Shown here: positions 32,780 to 41,000 of the stretch, piece after piece
How positions within the stretch are numbered: position 1 is the stretch's first letter
Layout: every line of letters starts with the position of its first letter
DNA from: Hymenobacter artigasi
GTDB lineage: Bacteria; Bacteroidota; Bacteroidia; Cytophagales; Hymenobacteraceae
NCBI RefSeq assembly: GCF_012275535.1
Contig: NZ_JAAVTK010000013.1
Span: 1 to 64,000, forward strand
Length of the DNA: 64,000 nucleotides
Reading direction: 5' to 3'
Program-made: the position numbers and the translations under genes
Notes under the pieces: generated by a model
Database searches by the model: none
What the model was told of the DNA's origin: nothing
Seen by the model: only the letters and a program-made list of their open reading frames with translations

Positions 32780-34168
32780 TCAGGTGCCGGATTTGTGAGG
32801 TGATGGGGTGCCGGATGCTTTGCCCACCACCGATGGCGCACTGGCAGGTACCAACCGGCAGAGGCGCAGCTCGGCGCGGTGAAGCTGGCGCTCTACGGCC
32901 AGCTGCAGCTGGTAGCGCTGGCGCAGCAGGGCCTCGCGCCGCCGCTGGTGGTGCCGGCCAAAGCGCCGCAGCAGCACCCGGCCGCGCTGGCGCAGGCCGC
33001 GCTGCTCGCGGGCCAGCGTGCGGCGGGCGGCGCGGGGCAGCTGGTGCCGGAAGCGCCCGAGGCCCACGGCCAGCTGCCGGAGCTGCTCGCGCGGGGCCAG
33101 GGTGGCCTGGTGGGCGCGGGCGCGCAGGGCCTCGCGGGCGGCATCGAGCTGGCGGTGGGCGGCGTAGCGGCTGCGGCCGCTAAGCTGGTCGAGGCGGGCG
33201 TGGCCCTGGCTGAGCTGGCGGCGGGCCACGGCCACCACCTGCTCGCCCAGGCCCAGCACGGCCGCTTCGAGGCGGGCCAGGCGCTCGACCAGGAAGGCGG
33301 CCACGGCGGTGGGCGTTTTTAGGGCGCGGTGGGCGGTGAGGTCCACTAGGGCTTCGTCGCGCTCGTGGCCAATGCCCGTGAGCACCGGCAGCGGAAACGC
33401 CCCCACGGCCGCCGCCAGGCCATATTCATCAAAGGCCAGCAAATCGGTGCGGCTGCCTCCGCCCCGGATGAGCACCACGGCATCGAACTGCCCGCGCCGG
33501 GCCCGCACGCCGTCGAGCGCCGCCCGAATGCTGGCCGGCGAGTCGTCGCCCTGCATAATGGCCGGGAACAGCGTGAGGGCAAAGTCGTAGGGCGCTTCCT
33601 GCAATTGCTGCACAAAATCCTGAAAGCCGGCCGCCGTGGGCGAGGAGATGACGGCCAGCCGCTGCGGGGCCAGCGGCAGCATAAGCTGCTTCTGGCGCTC
33701 CAGCAGGCCTTTTTCTTCCAGCAGGCGCAGGGTTTTGAGGCGCAGCAGGGCCAGCTCGCCCACGGTGTAGCTCGGGTCGATGGCCACCACGTCGAGGCTC
33801 AGGCCATACTGCTCGTGAAAGCGCACCTGCACGCGCAGTAGCAGCTTGAGGCCGGTGCGCAGCGGCTGGCCGGTGGCCCGCTCAAATGTGGGGGCCAGCT
33901 GCTGGTAGCGCTGGCTCCAGAGCGTGGCCCGGGCCTGGGCCTTGAGGGGCGTGCCCCGGCCGTCGATGGTTTGCTCGGTGAGGGTGAGGTAGCAGTGCGC
34001 GCCGGTAAAGCGGGGCAGGGTGAGGTCGGAAACTTCGGCCACCACCCAGTAGGAGTCGGCCAGCTGCTGCTGGAGGGCCAGGCGCACATAGCCCAGCAGC
34101 TCGGCCAGGCCCAGGGGGGCGGGGGCGGGCGGGGGTGCTGGTTCGGAACGGCGGTTGTAGAGCGGCAT
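32780..34168 (-). CDS. xseA: Exodeoxyribonuclease VII large subunit
   Basis: The 462-residue catalytic subunit of exonuclease VII (ssDNA to oligonucleotides; mismatch repair and DNA-damage processing). It has an N-terminal OB-fold domain (about residues 20-125: YWVVAEVSDLTLPRFTGAHCYLTL), then the catalytic region with LAVISSPTAAGFQDFVQQL, FPAIMQGDDSPASIRAALD, DAVVLIRGGGSRTDLLAFDEYGLA and PVLTGIGHERDEALVDLTAHRALKTPTAVAAFLV, all hallmarks. The C-terminal third is Arg/Ala/Leu/Gln-rich coiled coil, as expected, and unusually arginine-rich. xseB follows. The tail GTPSPHKSGT is short and not conserved. Confidence 0.95.
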   Translation of the reverse strand: MPLYNRRSEPAPPPAPAPLGLAELLGYVRLALQQQLADSYWVVAEVSDLTLPRFTGAHCYLTLTEQTIDGRGTPLKAQARATLWSQRYQQLAPTFERATGQPLRTGLKLLLRVQVRFHEQYGLSLDVVAIDPSYTVGELALLRLKTLRLLEEKGLLERQKQLMLPLAPQRLAVISSPTAAGFQDFVQQLQEAPYDFALTLFPAIMQGDDSPASIRAALDGVRARRGQFDAVVLIRGGGSRTDLLAFDEYGLAAAVGAFPLPVLTGIGHERDEALVDLTAHRALKTPTAVAAFLVERLARLEAAVLGLGEQVVAVARRQLSQGHARLDQLSGRSRYAAHRQLDAAREALRARAHQATLAPREQLRQLAVGLGRFRHQLPRAARRTLAREQRGLRQRGRVLLRRFGRHHQRRREALLRQRYQLQLAVERQLHRAELRLCRLVPASAPSVVGKASGTPSPHKSGT

Positions 34169-34321
34169 GGGCGCAAGTTACGGGTGGCAGGCGCAGCCGG
34201 AAAGCAGGGGCATGCCTGCGAGTAGGCATTACCAGACCGGTAAAATCAGATGCTAAACTAAATGATGAAATGATTGTACCTTTCCCCGCTTTAAACCAAG
34301 TACAATTTGCTTTTTACTGGC

Positions 34322-36370
34322 ATGACGACATCTATACTGACCCGGCGGCTGGCGTTGGCCGCATTGGGATTCATTGGCTGCGCGTGGGCCACCCCCGCGC
34401 TGGCCCAAACCGCGGGTACTGGCTTCGATATGGCCAACCTGGACCCCACGGCGAGCCCCTGCGATAATTTTTTCCAGTACGCCTCGGGCGGCTGGCTGAA
34501 AAGCAACCCCATTCCCGCCACCGATGGCTACTGGGGCAGCTTCGATGTGCTGGCCGAGCACAACTACGCCACCATGCGCTCCATTCTGGAAGAATCAGCC
34601 CGCAAAGCTCCTACGGCTGCCAAAGGCACCAACGCGCAGAAAGTGGGCGACTTCTACGCCTCGGCCATGGACTCGGCGGCCATCAATGCGGCGGGCCTGA
34701 AGTACCTCCGGCCCCACCTGGCGCGCATCGATGCCGTGACGGACCTGGCTGGGATGCAGCTCCTGCTGGCCGACCCCAACCTGGCGCTGGGCGGCGCGTG
34801 GTTCAGCAGCGGGGTGGGGCAGGACGATAAGAACAGCGCGAAATATGCGGTGCAGTTCTATCAGGGCGGCCTCACCCTGCCCAACCGCGACTACTACACC
34901 AACCAGGATGCCCAATCCAAGCGCATCCGGGCGGCATACCAGACATATCTGGTCAACGTGTTCAAGATGCTGGGCGAGCCCCAGGCCACGGCCACGGCGC
35001 ACGCGGCGGCCGTGCAGCGCATCGAAATGCGCCTGGCCAACGCCAGCAAGCGCCCCGAGGACCTGCGCGACCCCGTTGCCAACTACCATAAGCTAACCGT
35101 GGCCCAGGCCACCGCCCAGTTCCCCAACCTCAACCTGCCGCTGCTGCTCAAAACCGAAGGTCTGGGCGCGGCCACGGACGTTATTGTGGGCCAGCCGGCA
35201 TTCTTCAAGGAGCTGAGCGCCATGCTGAAGGCCGAGCCGATGGCCGACCAGAAAGCCTACGTGCGCTGGCACCTGGTGAATAGCCTGATGGATGCGCTGC
35301 CCGCCGCCTACGGCCAGGAGCAGTTCGCGTTTCAGCAAGTGCTGAGCGGCGCTAAAATCCGCCGGCCCCGCTGGAAACGCATGATGCTTAGCACCGACGG
35401 AGCCCTGGGTGAGGCTTTCGGCCAGCTGTATGTTGACCGGGCCTTCTCGCCTGAAGCTAAGGCCCGGGCCAAGCAAATGATTGAAAACCTGCGCGTGGCC
35501 TACGGCGAGCGCATTCAGGCGACCGACTGGATGAGCGCGGCCACCAAAACGGAGGCCCTGAAAAAGCTGAATGCTTTCGCCGTCAAAATTGGCTACCCCG
35601 ATAAATGGAAGGATTACTCGGCTCTCACCATCGGCCGCGAGTCCTACCTCAACAACCTGCTGGCGGCCCGGGTGTGGGAGAACAAGTACAACCTGCGGAA
35701 ATTTGGCAAGCCGGTAGACCGCGGCGAGTGGCTGATGACGCCGCCCACGGTGAATGCCTACTATATGTCGAGCATGAACGACATTACGTTTCCGGCCGGC
35801 ATCCTGCAGCCCCCCTTCTACGACCCCAAGGCCGACGACGCGGTGAACTACGGCGGCATCGGCGCGGTCATCGGTCACGAAATGACCCACGGCTTCGACG
35901 ACCAGGGCCGCCAGTACGACGCCCAGGGCAACCTGCGCGACTGGTGGACCAAGGAGGACGGCGAACGGTTCAACGCCCGCGCCGCCGTGGTAGGCAAGCA
36001 GTTCGATGCCTTCACACCCCTCGATTCGGTGCACGTGAACGGCAAGCTGACCATGGGCGAGAACCTCGCCGACCTCGGCGGCCTCACCATTGCCTACGCC
36101 GCTTTTGAGAAAACCCCGCAGGCCAAAGGCCACGCCAAAATCGACGGCTTCACGCCCGAGCAGCGGTTTTTCCTGGGTTGGGCCCAGGTGTGGCACAGCA
36201 GTGCGCGCCCCGAAACCGTGCGGCAGCTCATCCAGGTCGACCCGCACGCGCCCGACCAGTTCCGCACCATCGGCCCGCTGCAAAACATGCCCGAGTTTTA
36301 CCAGGCCTTCGGCTGCCAGGACGGCAACAAGATGATGCGCGCCCAGGCCGACCGAGCCAAAATATGGTAG
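34322..36370 (+). CDS. M13-family zinc metallopeptidase, copy 1
   Basis: A 682-residue secreted or periplasmic endopeptidase of the neprilysin/PepO family (M13), first of four tandem paralogues. The signal peptide ends near PALAQ. The mature N-terminus FDMANLDPTASPCDNFFQYASGGWL and the long helical N-domain are typical. The zinc site is HEMTH (His519, Glu520, His523), with the third ligand Glu in ENLADLGGL and NAYY upstream as substrate-binding motif. The C-terminal W (AKIW) is a family signature. The start is the ATG at 34322; the frame opens earlier only at a TTG. It lacks the KIKTKSS linker of copies 3 and 4. Substrate peptides unknown. Confidence 0.94.
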   Translation: MTTSILTRRLALAALGFIGCAWATPALAQTAGTGFDMANLDPTASPCDNFFQYASGGWLKSNPIPATDGYWGSFDVLAEHNYATMRSILEESARKAPTAAKGTNAQKVGDFYASAMDSAAINAAGLKYLRPHLARIDAVTDLAGMQLLLADPNLALGGAWFSSGVGQDDKNSAKYAVQFYQGGLTLPNRDYYTNQDAQSKRIRAAYQTYLVNVFKMLGEPQATATAHAAAVQRIEMRLANASKRPEDLRDPVANYHKLTVAQATAQFPNLNLPLLLKTEGLGAATDVIVGQPAFFKELSAMLKAEPMADQKAYVRWHLVNSLMDALPAAYGQEQFAFQQVLSGAKIRRPRWKRMMLSTDGALGEAFGQLYVDRAFSPEAKARAKQMIENLRVAYGERIQATDWMSAATKTEALKKLNAFAVKIGYPDKWKDYSALTIGRESYLNNLLAARVWENKYNLRKFGKPVDRGEWLMTPPTVNAYYMSSMNDITFPAGILQPPFYDPKADDAVNYGGIGAVIGHEMTHGFDDQGRQYDAQGNLRDWWTKEDGERFNARAAVVGKQFDAFTPLDSVHVNGKLTMGENLADLGGLTIAYAAFEKTPQAKGHAKIDGFTPEQRFFLGWAQVWHSSARPETVRQLIQVDPHAPDQFRTIGPLQNMPEFYQAFGCQDGNKMMRAQADRAKIW

Positions 36371-36534
36371 CATCACTGCTTATACCAAGGCCGGGATTAA
36401 TAAGGGCTCGCTGCCGTCCGGCCATAAATCTTTTGGTGTAGCGGTTGCTTACCGCTGCATTGGTGCAACGGCTGGTACCCGCGCGTGTCCCTAACTTCAC
36501 GGCATCATTTTCTAACCCAATTCCCACTACATAC

Positions 36535-38592
36535 ATGATTTCAACTTCTCTTGCGCGGCGGCTAAGTCTGGCCGTGCTCGGTTTGAGCAGCCTGTCGGCC
36601 ACTGTTGCGGCAGCACAGGCCACCACGTCCCAGAAGGGCGTTGGTATCACCATTGCCAACATCGACCCGTCGGTGAAGCCCTGCGAGGACTTCTTCCACT
36701 ACGCTTCGGGCAACTGGCTGAAAAGCAACCCGATTCCGGCGGCGGAGTCGCGCTGGGGCTCGTTCAACGAGCTGGCCGACCACAACAACGCCACGCTGCG
36801 CGCCATCCTGAACGATGCCGCTAAGAATGCGCCCAAAGCGGCCAAAGGCTCGAACGCCCAGAAAGTGGGCGACTTCTACGCCTCGGCCATGGACTCGGCC
36901 GCCATCGAAGCAGCGGGCCTGAAATACCTGCAGCCCCACCTGAACCGCATTGCGGCCATCAAGGATTTGGGCGAGATGCAGCGCTTCCTCGCCGACCCCA
37001 AAGCCCATACCGGCAGCGTGTGGTACGGCATGGGCGTGGGGCAGGACGACAAAATCAGCACCCAGTACGCGGTGCAGTTCGGCCAGGGCGGCCTTTCGCT
37101 GCCCGACCGCGACTACTACCTGAAGGACGACGCCCGCTCGAAAGCCATTCGCACGGCCTACGATACGTATCTCGTGAACACCTTCAAGATGCTCGGCGAC
37201 AACGAGGCCACGGCCAAGGCCAACGCCGCTACCGTGCAGCGCATCGAAACGCGCCTGGCCAAAGCCAGCAAGGCCCGCGTAGACCTGCGCGACCCCTACG
37301 CCAACTACAACAAGATGACGCTGGCCGAGGCCGACGCCGCTTATCCCAACCTGGCCCTGCCACTCACGCTGAAAGAAGAAGGCCTGGGCGCGGCCAAAGA
37401 GGTTATCATCGGCCAGCCCGACTTCCTCAAAGAAGTGAGCGCCATGCTCAAGGACGAGCCCATTGCCGACCAGAAGCAGTACCTGCGTTTCCACCTGGTG
37501 ACCAGCGTGGTACCGGCATTGCCCAAGGCTTTCGGCGATGAAAGCTTCAAGTTCTCGCAGGTGCTGAGCGGCGCCAAAAAGCAGCAGCCCCGCTGGAAGC
37601 GCATGCTGGGCTCGACGGACCGCGCCCTGGGCGAGGCGTTCGGCCAGCTGTACGTGGACAAGGCTTTCTCGCCCGCCGCCAAGGCCCGCGCCAAGCAGAT
37701 GATTGAGAACCTGCGCACGGCCTACGGCGAGCGCATCAAGGCCACCGACTGGATGAGCGCCGCCACCAAAACGGAGGCCCTGAAAAAGCTCAATGCCTTC
37801 ACGGTAAAAATCGGCTACCCCGACAAGTGGAAGGACTATTCGGCCCTCACCATCGGCCGCGAGTCGTACCTGAACAACATTCTGGCTGCGCGTGAGTGGG
37901 CCAGTAAGGACGAAATCAGCCACTTCGGCAAGCCGATTGACCGCAACGAGTGGGGCATGACGCCGCCCACGGTGAACGCCTACTACAACCCGCCGATGAA
38001 TGAGATTGTGTTCCCGGCCGGCATTCTGCAGCCCCCGTTCTACGACCCCAAGGCCGATGACGCGGTGAACTACGGCGGCATTGGCGCCGTGATTGGCCAC
38101 GAAATGACCCACGGCTTCGACGACCAGGGCCGGCAGTACAACTCCGAAGGCAACCTGAAAGACTGGTGGACCAAGGAGGATGCCGACAAGTTCAACGCCA
38201 AAGCCGCTATCGTGGGCAAGCAGTACGACGCCTTCGCGCCCCTCGACTCGGTGCATGTGAACGGCAAGCTGACCATGGGCGAGAACCTCGCCGACCTCGG
38301 CGGCCTCACCATTGCCTACCAGGCGTTTGAGAAAACCCCGCAGGCCAAAGCCCAGGCAAAAATCGACGGCTTCACGCCCGAGCAGCGCTTCTTCCTGGCT
38401 TACGCCCAAATCTGGCGCACCAACGCCCGGCCCGAGTACCTGCGCCAGCAGGTGCAGGTCGACCCGCACTCGCCGGCGCAGTTCCGTACCAACGGCCCGC
38501 TGATGAACATGCCGGAGTTCTACAAAGCCTTCGGCTGCCAGGACGGCAACAAGATGATGCGCGCCTCGGCCGACCGGTCTAAAATCTGGTAA
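36535..38592 (+). CDS. M13-family zinc metallopeptidase, copy 2
   Basis: A 685-residue paralogue of the preceding gene. The ATG at 36535 starts a signal peptide (LARRLSLAVLGLSSLSATVAAAQ). The N-terminal IANIDPSVKPCEDFFHYASGNWLKSNPIPA, zinc motif HEMTH (His522, Glu523, His526), ENLADLGGL and the AKIW-type end (SKIW) are intact, so it should be active. It is 164 bases downstream of copy 1 with no clear terminator between, so co-transcription with copy 1 is possible. A terminator-like hairpin follows it at 38614-38669. Specific role unknown. Confidence 0.94.
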   Translation: MISTSLARRLSLAVLGLSSLSATVAAAQATTSQKGVGITIANIDPSVKPCEDFFHYASGNWLKSNPIPAAESRWGSFNELADHNNATLRAILNDAAKNAPKAAKGSNAQKVGDFYASAMDSAAIEAAGLKYLQPHLNRIAAIKDLGEMQRFLADPKAHTGSVWYGMGVGQDDKISTQYAVQFGQGGLSLPDRDYYLKDDARSKAIRTAYDTYLVNTFKMLGDNEATAKANAATVQRIETRLAKASKARVDLRDPYANYNKMTLAEADAAYPNLALPLTLKEEGLGAAKEVIIGQPDFLKEVSAMLKDEPIADQKQYLRFHLVTSVVPALPKAFGDESFKFSQVLSGAKKQQPRWKRMLGSTDRALGEAFGQLYVDKAFSPAAKARAKQMIENLRTAYGERIKATDWMSAATKTEALKKLNAFTVKIGYPDKWKDYSALTIGRESYLNNILAAREWASKDEISHFGKPIDRNEWGMTPPTVNAYYNPPMNEIVFPAGILQPPFYDPKADDAVNYGGIGAVIGHEMTHGFDDQGRQYNSEGNLKDWWTKEDADKFNAKAAIVGKQYDAFAPLDSVHVNGKLTMGENLADLGGLTIAYQAFEKTPQAKAQAKIDGFTPEQRFFLAYAQIWRTNARPEYLRQQVQVDPHSPAQFRTNGPLMNMPEFYKAFGCQDGNKMMRASADRSKIW

Positions 38593-38613
38593 GTCAGGCA
38601 ACGTAGCACAATA

Positions 38614-38669
38614 AGGAAAGGAAGAATGGAGGAGCGGCCTGAATTGTCACTCTTGCATTCTTCCTTTTT
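38614..38669 (+). terminator. Terminator-like hairpin after M13 copy 2
   Basis: Stem AAAGGAAGAATG / CATTCTTCCTTT with a 27-base loop and a T run. The same GGAAGAA/TTCTTCC word is used after copy 3. Confidence 0.7.
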
Positions 38670-38744
38670 GTTTGTTGAGCATTTAGCCGATGGCAAGCGG
38701 TTGTATCTTGCCAGTCAATAATAACTTCTCACTTTTCTTGTCAT

Positions 38745-40844
38745 ATGTCTAAATCATTCTTTGCCGGCCGCGTGGCGCTTTCGGCGGCGATGCTGGCCTT
38801 GGTCGCCGGTGGGGCGCAGGCCCAAACCAAAATCAAAACCAAGTCCAGCAGCCAGGGCAAGCAGAAAGTGGTGGTATCCACCATGGGGCAGTCGGGCGTG
38901 GGCATCACGTTGGCCAACCTGGATAAATCGGTGCCGCCCTGCGACGATTTCTTCCAATTCGCCAACGGCAACTGGCTGAAAAACAATCCCATTCCGGCCT
39001 CCGAAACCGGCTGGGGCGGCTTCAACCAGCTGCGCAACCGCAACCGCGACGTAGCCCGGGGCATTCTGGAGAAAGTAGCTGCCGACCGCACGGCCAAGCC
39101 CGGGACGAACGCGCAGAAGGTGGGCGACTTCTACGCCTCCGCCATGGACAGCATGGCTGTGGAACGCGCCGGCCTGAAATACCTGCAGCCCCGCCTGGAT
39201 AAGATTAACGCCATTCAGGATGTGGCCGGCGTGCAGCGCTACCTGGCCGACCCCAAGAACGTGGGCAAGGGCTGGTATGGCTTTGGCGTGGGCCAGGACA
39301 GCAAGAACAGTACCCTGTATGCCGTGCAGGTGCGCCAGGGCGGCCTGACCCTGGCCGACCGCGACTATTACCTCAAGGACGATACCCGCTCGAAAACCAT
39401 TCGGGCGGCTTACCGCACCTACCAGGTCAACCTGTTTAAAATGCTGGGTGATGACCAGGCCACGGCGGAGAAAAACGCCGATGCCGTAACGCGCATCGAA
39501 ACCCGCATGGCCAAAGCCAGCCGCGACCGCGTGGCCCTGCGCGACCGCGAAAGCAACTACAACAAGATGACCGTGGCCCAGGCCACCGCCGCCTACCCCA
39601 ACCTGGACTTTCCGCTGCGCCTGAAGGAAAGCGGCCTGAGTGGGGCCAAGGACATCATTGTGGGCCAGCCCGACTACCTGAAGGAGGCCAACGCCATGAT
39701 AAAGGACGAGCCCATTGCCGACCAGAAGCAGTACCTGCGCTGGCACCTGGTGGAAAGCGTGACGTCGGCCCTGCCCAAGGCCTATGTAGACGAGGCTTTC
39801 CGCTTTTCGCAGGTGATTAGCGGCGCCAAGGTGCCGCAGGCCCGCTGGAAGCGCGCCTTTGCCGCCACCGATGGTGCGCTGGGCGAAGCCTTCGGCCAGC
39901 TCTACGTGGACCAGGACTTTAGCCCTGCCGCCAAGGCCCGCGCCAAGCAAATGGTGGAAAACATGCGCATGGCCTACGCCGAGCGCATTCAAGCCACCGA
40001 GTGGATGAGCGCCGCCACCAAGGCCGAGGCCCTGAAAAAGCTCAACGCCTTCGTGGTAAAAATTGGCTACCCCGACAAGTGGAAGGACTATTCCAAGCTG
40101 AATATCAGCCGCGAAAGCGCCCTGAACAACCTGTTCGCGGTGTCCGAATTCAACACCTACGACAACTTGGGCCACTTTGGTCAGCCCGTGGACCGGACGG
40201 TGTGGGGCATGACGCCGCCCACGGTGAATGCTTACTACAACGCCAGCCTGAATGAGATTGTGTTTCCGGCCGGCATCCTGCAATCGCCGTTCTACGACCC
40301 CAAGGCCGACGACGCGGTGAACTACGGCGGCATTGGCGCCGTAATCGGTCACGAAATGACCCACGGCTTCGACGACCAGGGCCGGAAAGTGGACTCGGAA
40401 GGCAACCTGCGCGACTGGTGGACCAAGGAAGACGGCGAGAAGTTCATGGCCAAGGCCGATGTGGTGGGCAAGCAATATGACGCTTTCTCGCCCCTCGACT
40501 CGGTGCACGTGAACGGCAAGCTCACGATGGGCGAGAACCTCGCCGACCTCGGCGGCCTCACCATTGCCTACGCGGCCTTCATGAAAACGCCCCAGGCCAA
40601 GGCCAACAAGATGATTGACGGCTTCACGCCCGAGCAGCGCTTCTTCCTGAGCTGGGCGCAAATCTGGCGCATCAACCAGCGCCCCGAAACCACCCGCCAG
40701 CTTGTGCAAACCGACCCGCACTCGCCCGGCCAGTTCCGCACCATTGGGCCGTTGCAGAACTTCCCGGAGTTCCAAAAGGCGTTCGACTGCAAAGACGGCG
40801 ACAAAATGGTACGCTCTGCCGCCAACCGCGCCAAAATCTGGTAA
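38745..40844 (+). CDS. M13-family zinc metallopeptidase, copy 3
   Basis: A 699-residue paralogue. After the signal peptide (ending GGAQAQ) comes a basic linker TKIKTKSSSQGKQKVVVSTMGQSG that copies 1 and 2 lack and copy 4 shares almost residue for residue. The peptidase domain follows (LANLDKSVPPCDDFFQFANGNWLKNNPIPA). The zinc motif is HEMTH (His536, Glu537, His540) with downstream ENLADLGGL; the C-terminus is RAKIW. It lies between two terminator-like hairpins, suggesting its own promoter in the 152-base gap upstream. Its shared linker makes it the closest sister of copy 4. Confidence 0.94.
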   Translation: MSKSFFAGRVALSAAMLALVAGGAQAQTKIKTKSSSQGKQKVVVSTMGQSGVGITLANLDKSVPPCDDFFQFANGNWLKNNPIPASETGWGGFNQLRNRNRDVARGILEKVAADRTAKPGTNAQKVGDFYASAMDSMAVERAGLKYLQPRLDKINAIQDVAGVQRYLADPKNVGKGWYGFGVGQDSKNSTLYAVQVRQGGLTLADRDYYLKDDTRSKTIRAAYRTYQVNLFKMLGDDQATAEKNADAVTRIETRMAKASRDRVALRDRESNYNKMTVAQATAAYPNLDFPLRLKESGLSGAKDIIVGQPDYLKEANAMIKDEPIADQKQYLRWHLVESVTSALPKAYVDEAFRFSQVISGAKVPQARWKRAFAATDGALGEAFGQLYVDQDFSPAAKARAKQMVENMRMAYAERIQATEWMSAATKAEALKKLNAFVVKIGYPDKWKDYSKLNISRESALNNLFAVSEFNTYDNLGHFGQPVDRTVWGMTPPTVNAYYNASLNEIVFPAGILQSPFYDPKADDAVNYGGIGAVIGHEMTHGFDDQGRKVDSEGNLRDWWTKEDGEKFMAKADVVGKQYDAFSPLDSVHVNGKLTMGENLADLGGLTIAYAAFMKTPQAKANKMIDGFTPEQRFFLSWAQIWRINQRPETTRQLVQTDPHSPGQFRTIGPLQNFPEFQKAFDCKDGDKMVRSAANRAKIW

Positions 40845-40872
40845 GGAAGTAGCCGACTTTTAACGGTTTGAG

Positions 40873-40928
40873 AGGAAGAACAAGGGAGGGCAGCAGCCAT
40901 GCTACTCCTTTGTTCTTCCTTTTTTTTG
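40873..40928 (+). terminator. Terminator after M13 copy 3
   Basis: Stem AGGAAGAACAA(GGGAG) / (CTCC)TTTGTTCTTCCT and an eight-base T run, 28 bases after the stop codon. Confidence 0.78.
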
Positions 40929-41000
40929 GTCATTTTTCATTGGTACTGGATAATTGCTTACCTTGGCGGTGTTAATGGTTTTGTCCTTTTTTTTCATTGT

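Noticed and set aside
34307..34321. Earlier start of M13 copy 1
   Set aside because: The codon at 34307 is TTG, and the ATG at 34322 begins the signal peptide.
36562..38601. Very long minus-strand frames opposite the M13 genes (679 and 673 codons) and opposite the TonB receptor (835 codons)
   Set aside because: They are antisense to strongly conserved genes, have no signal peptide or domain, and arise from high GC third positions.
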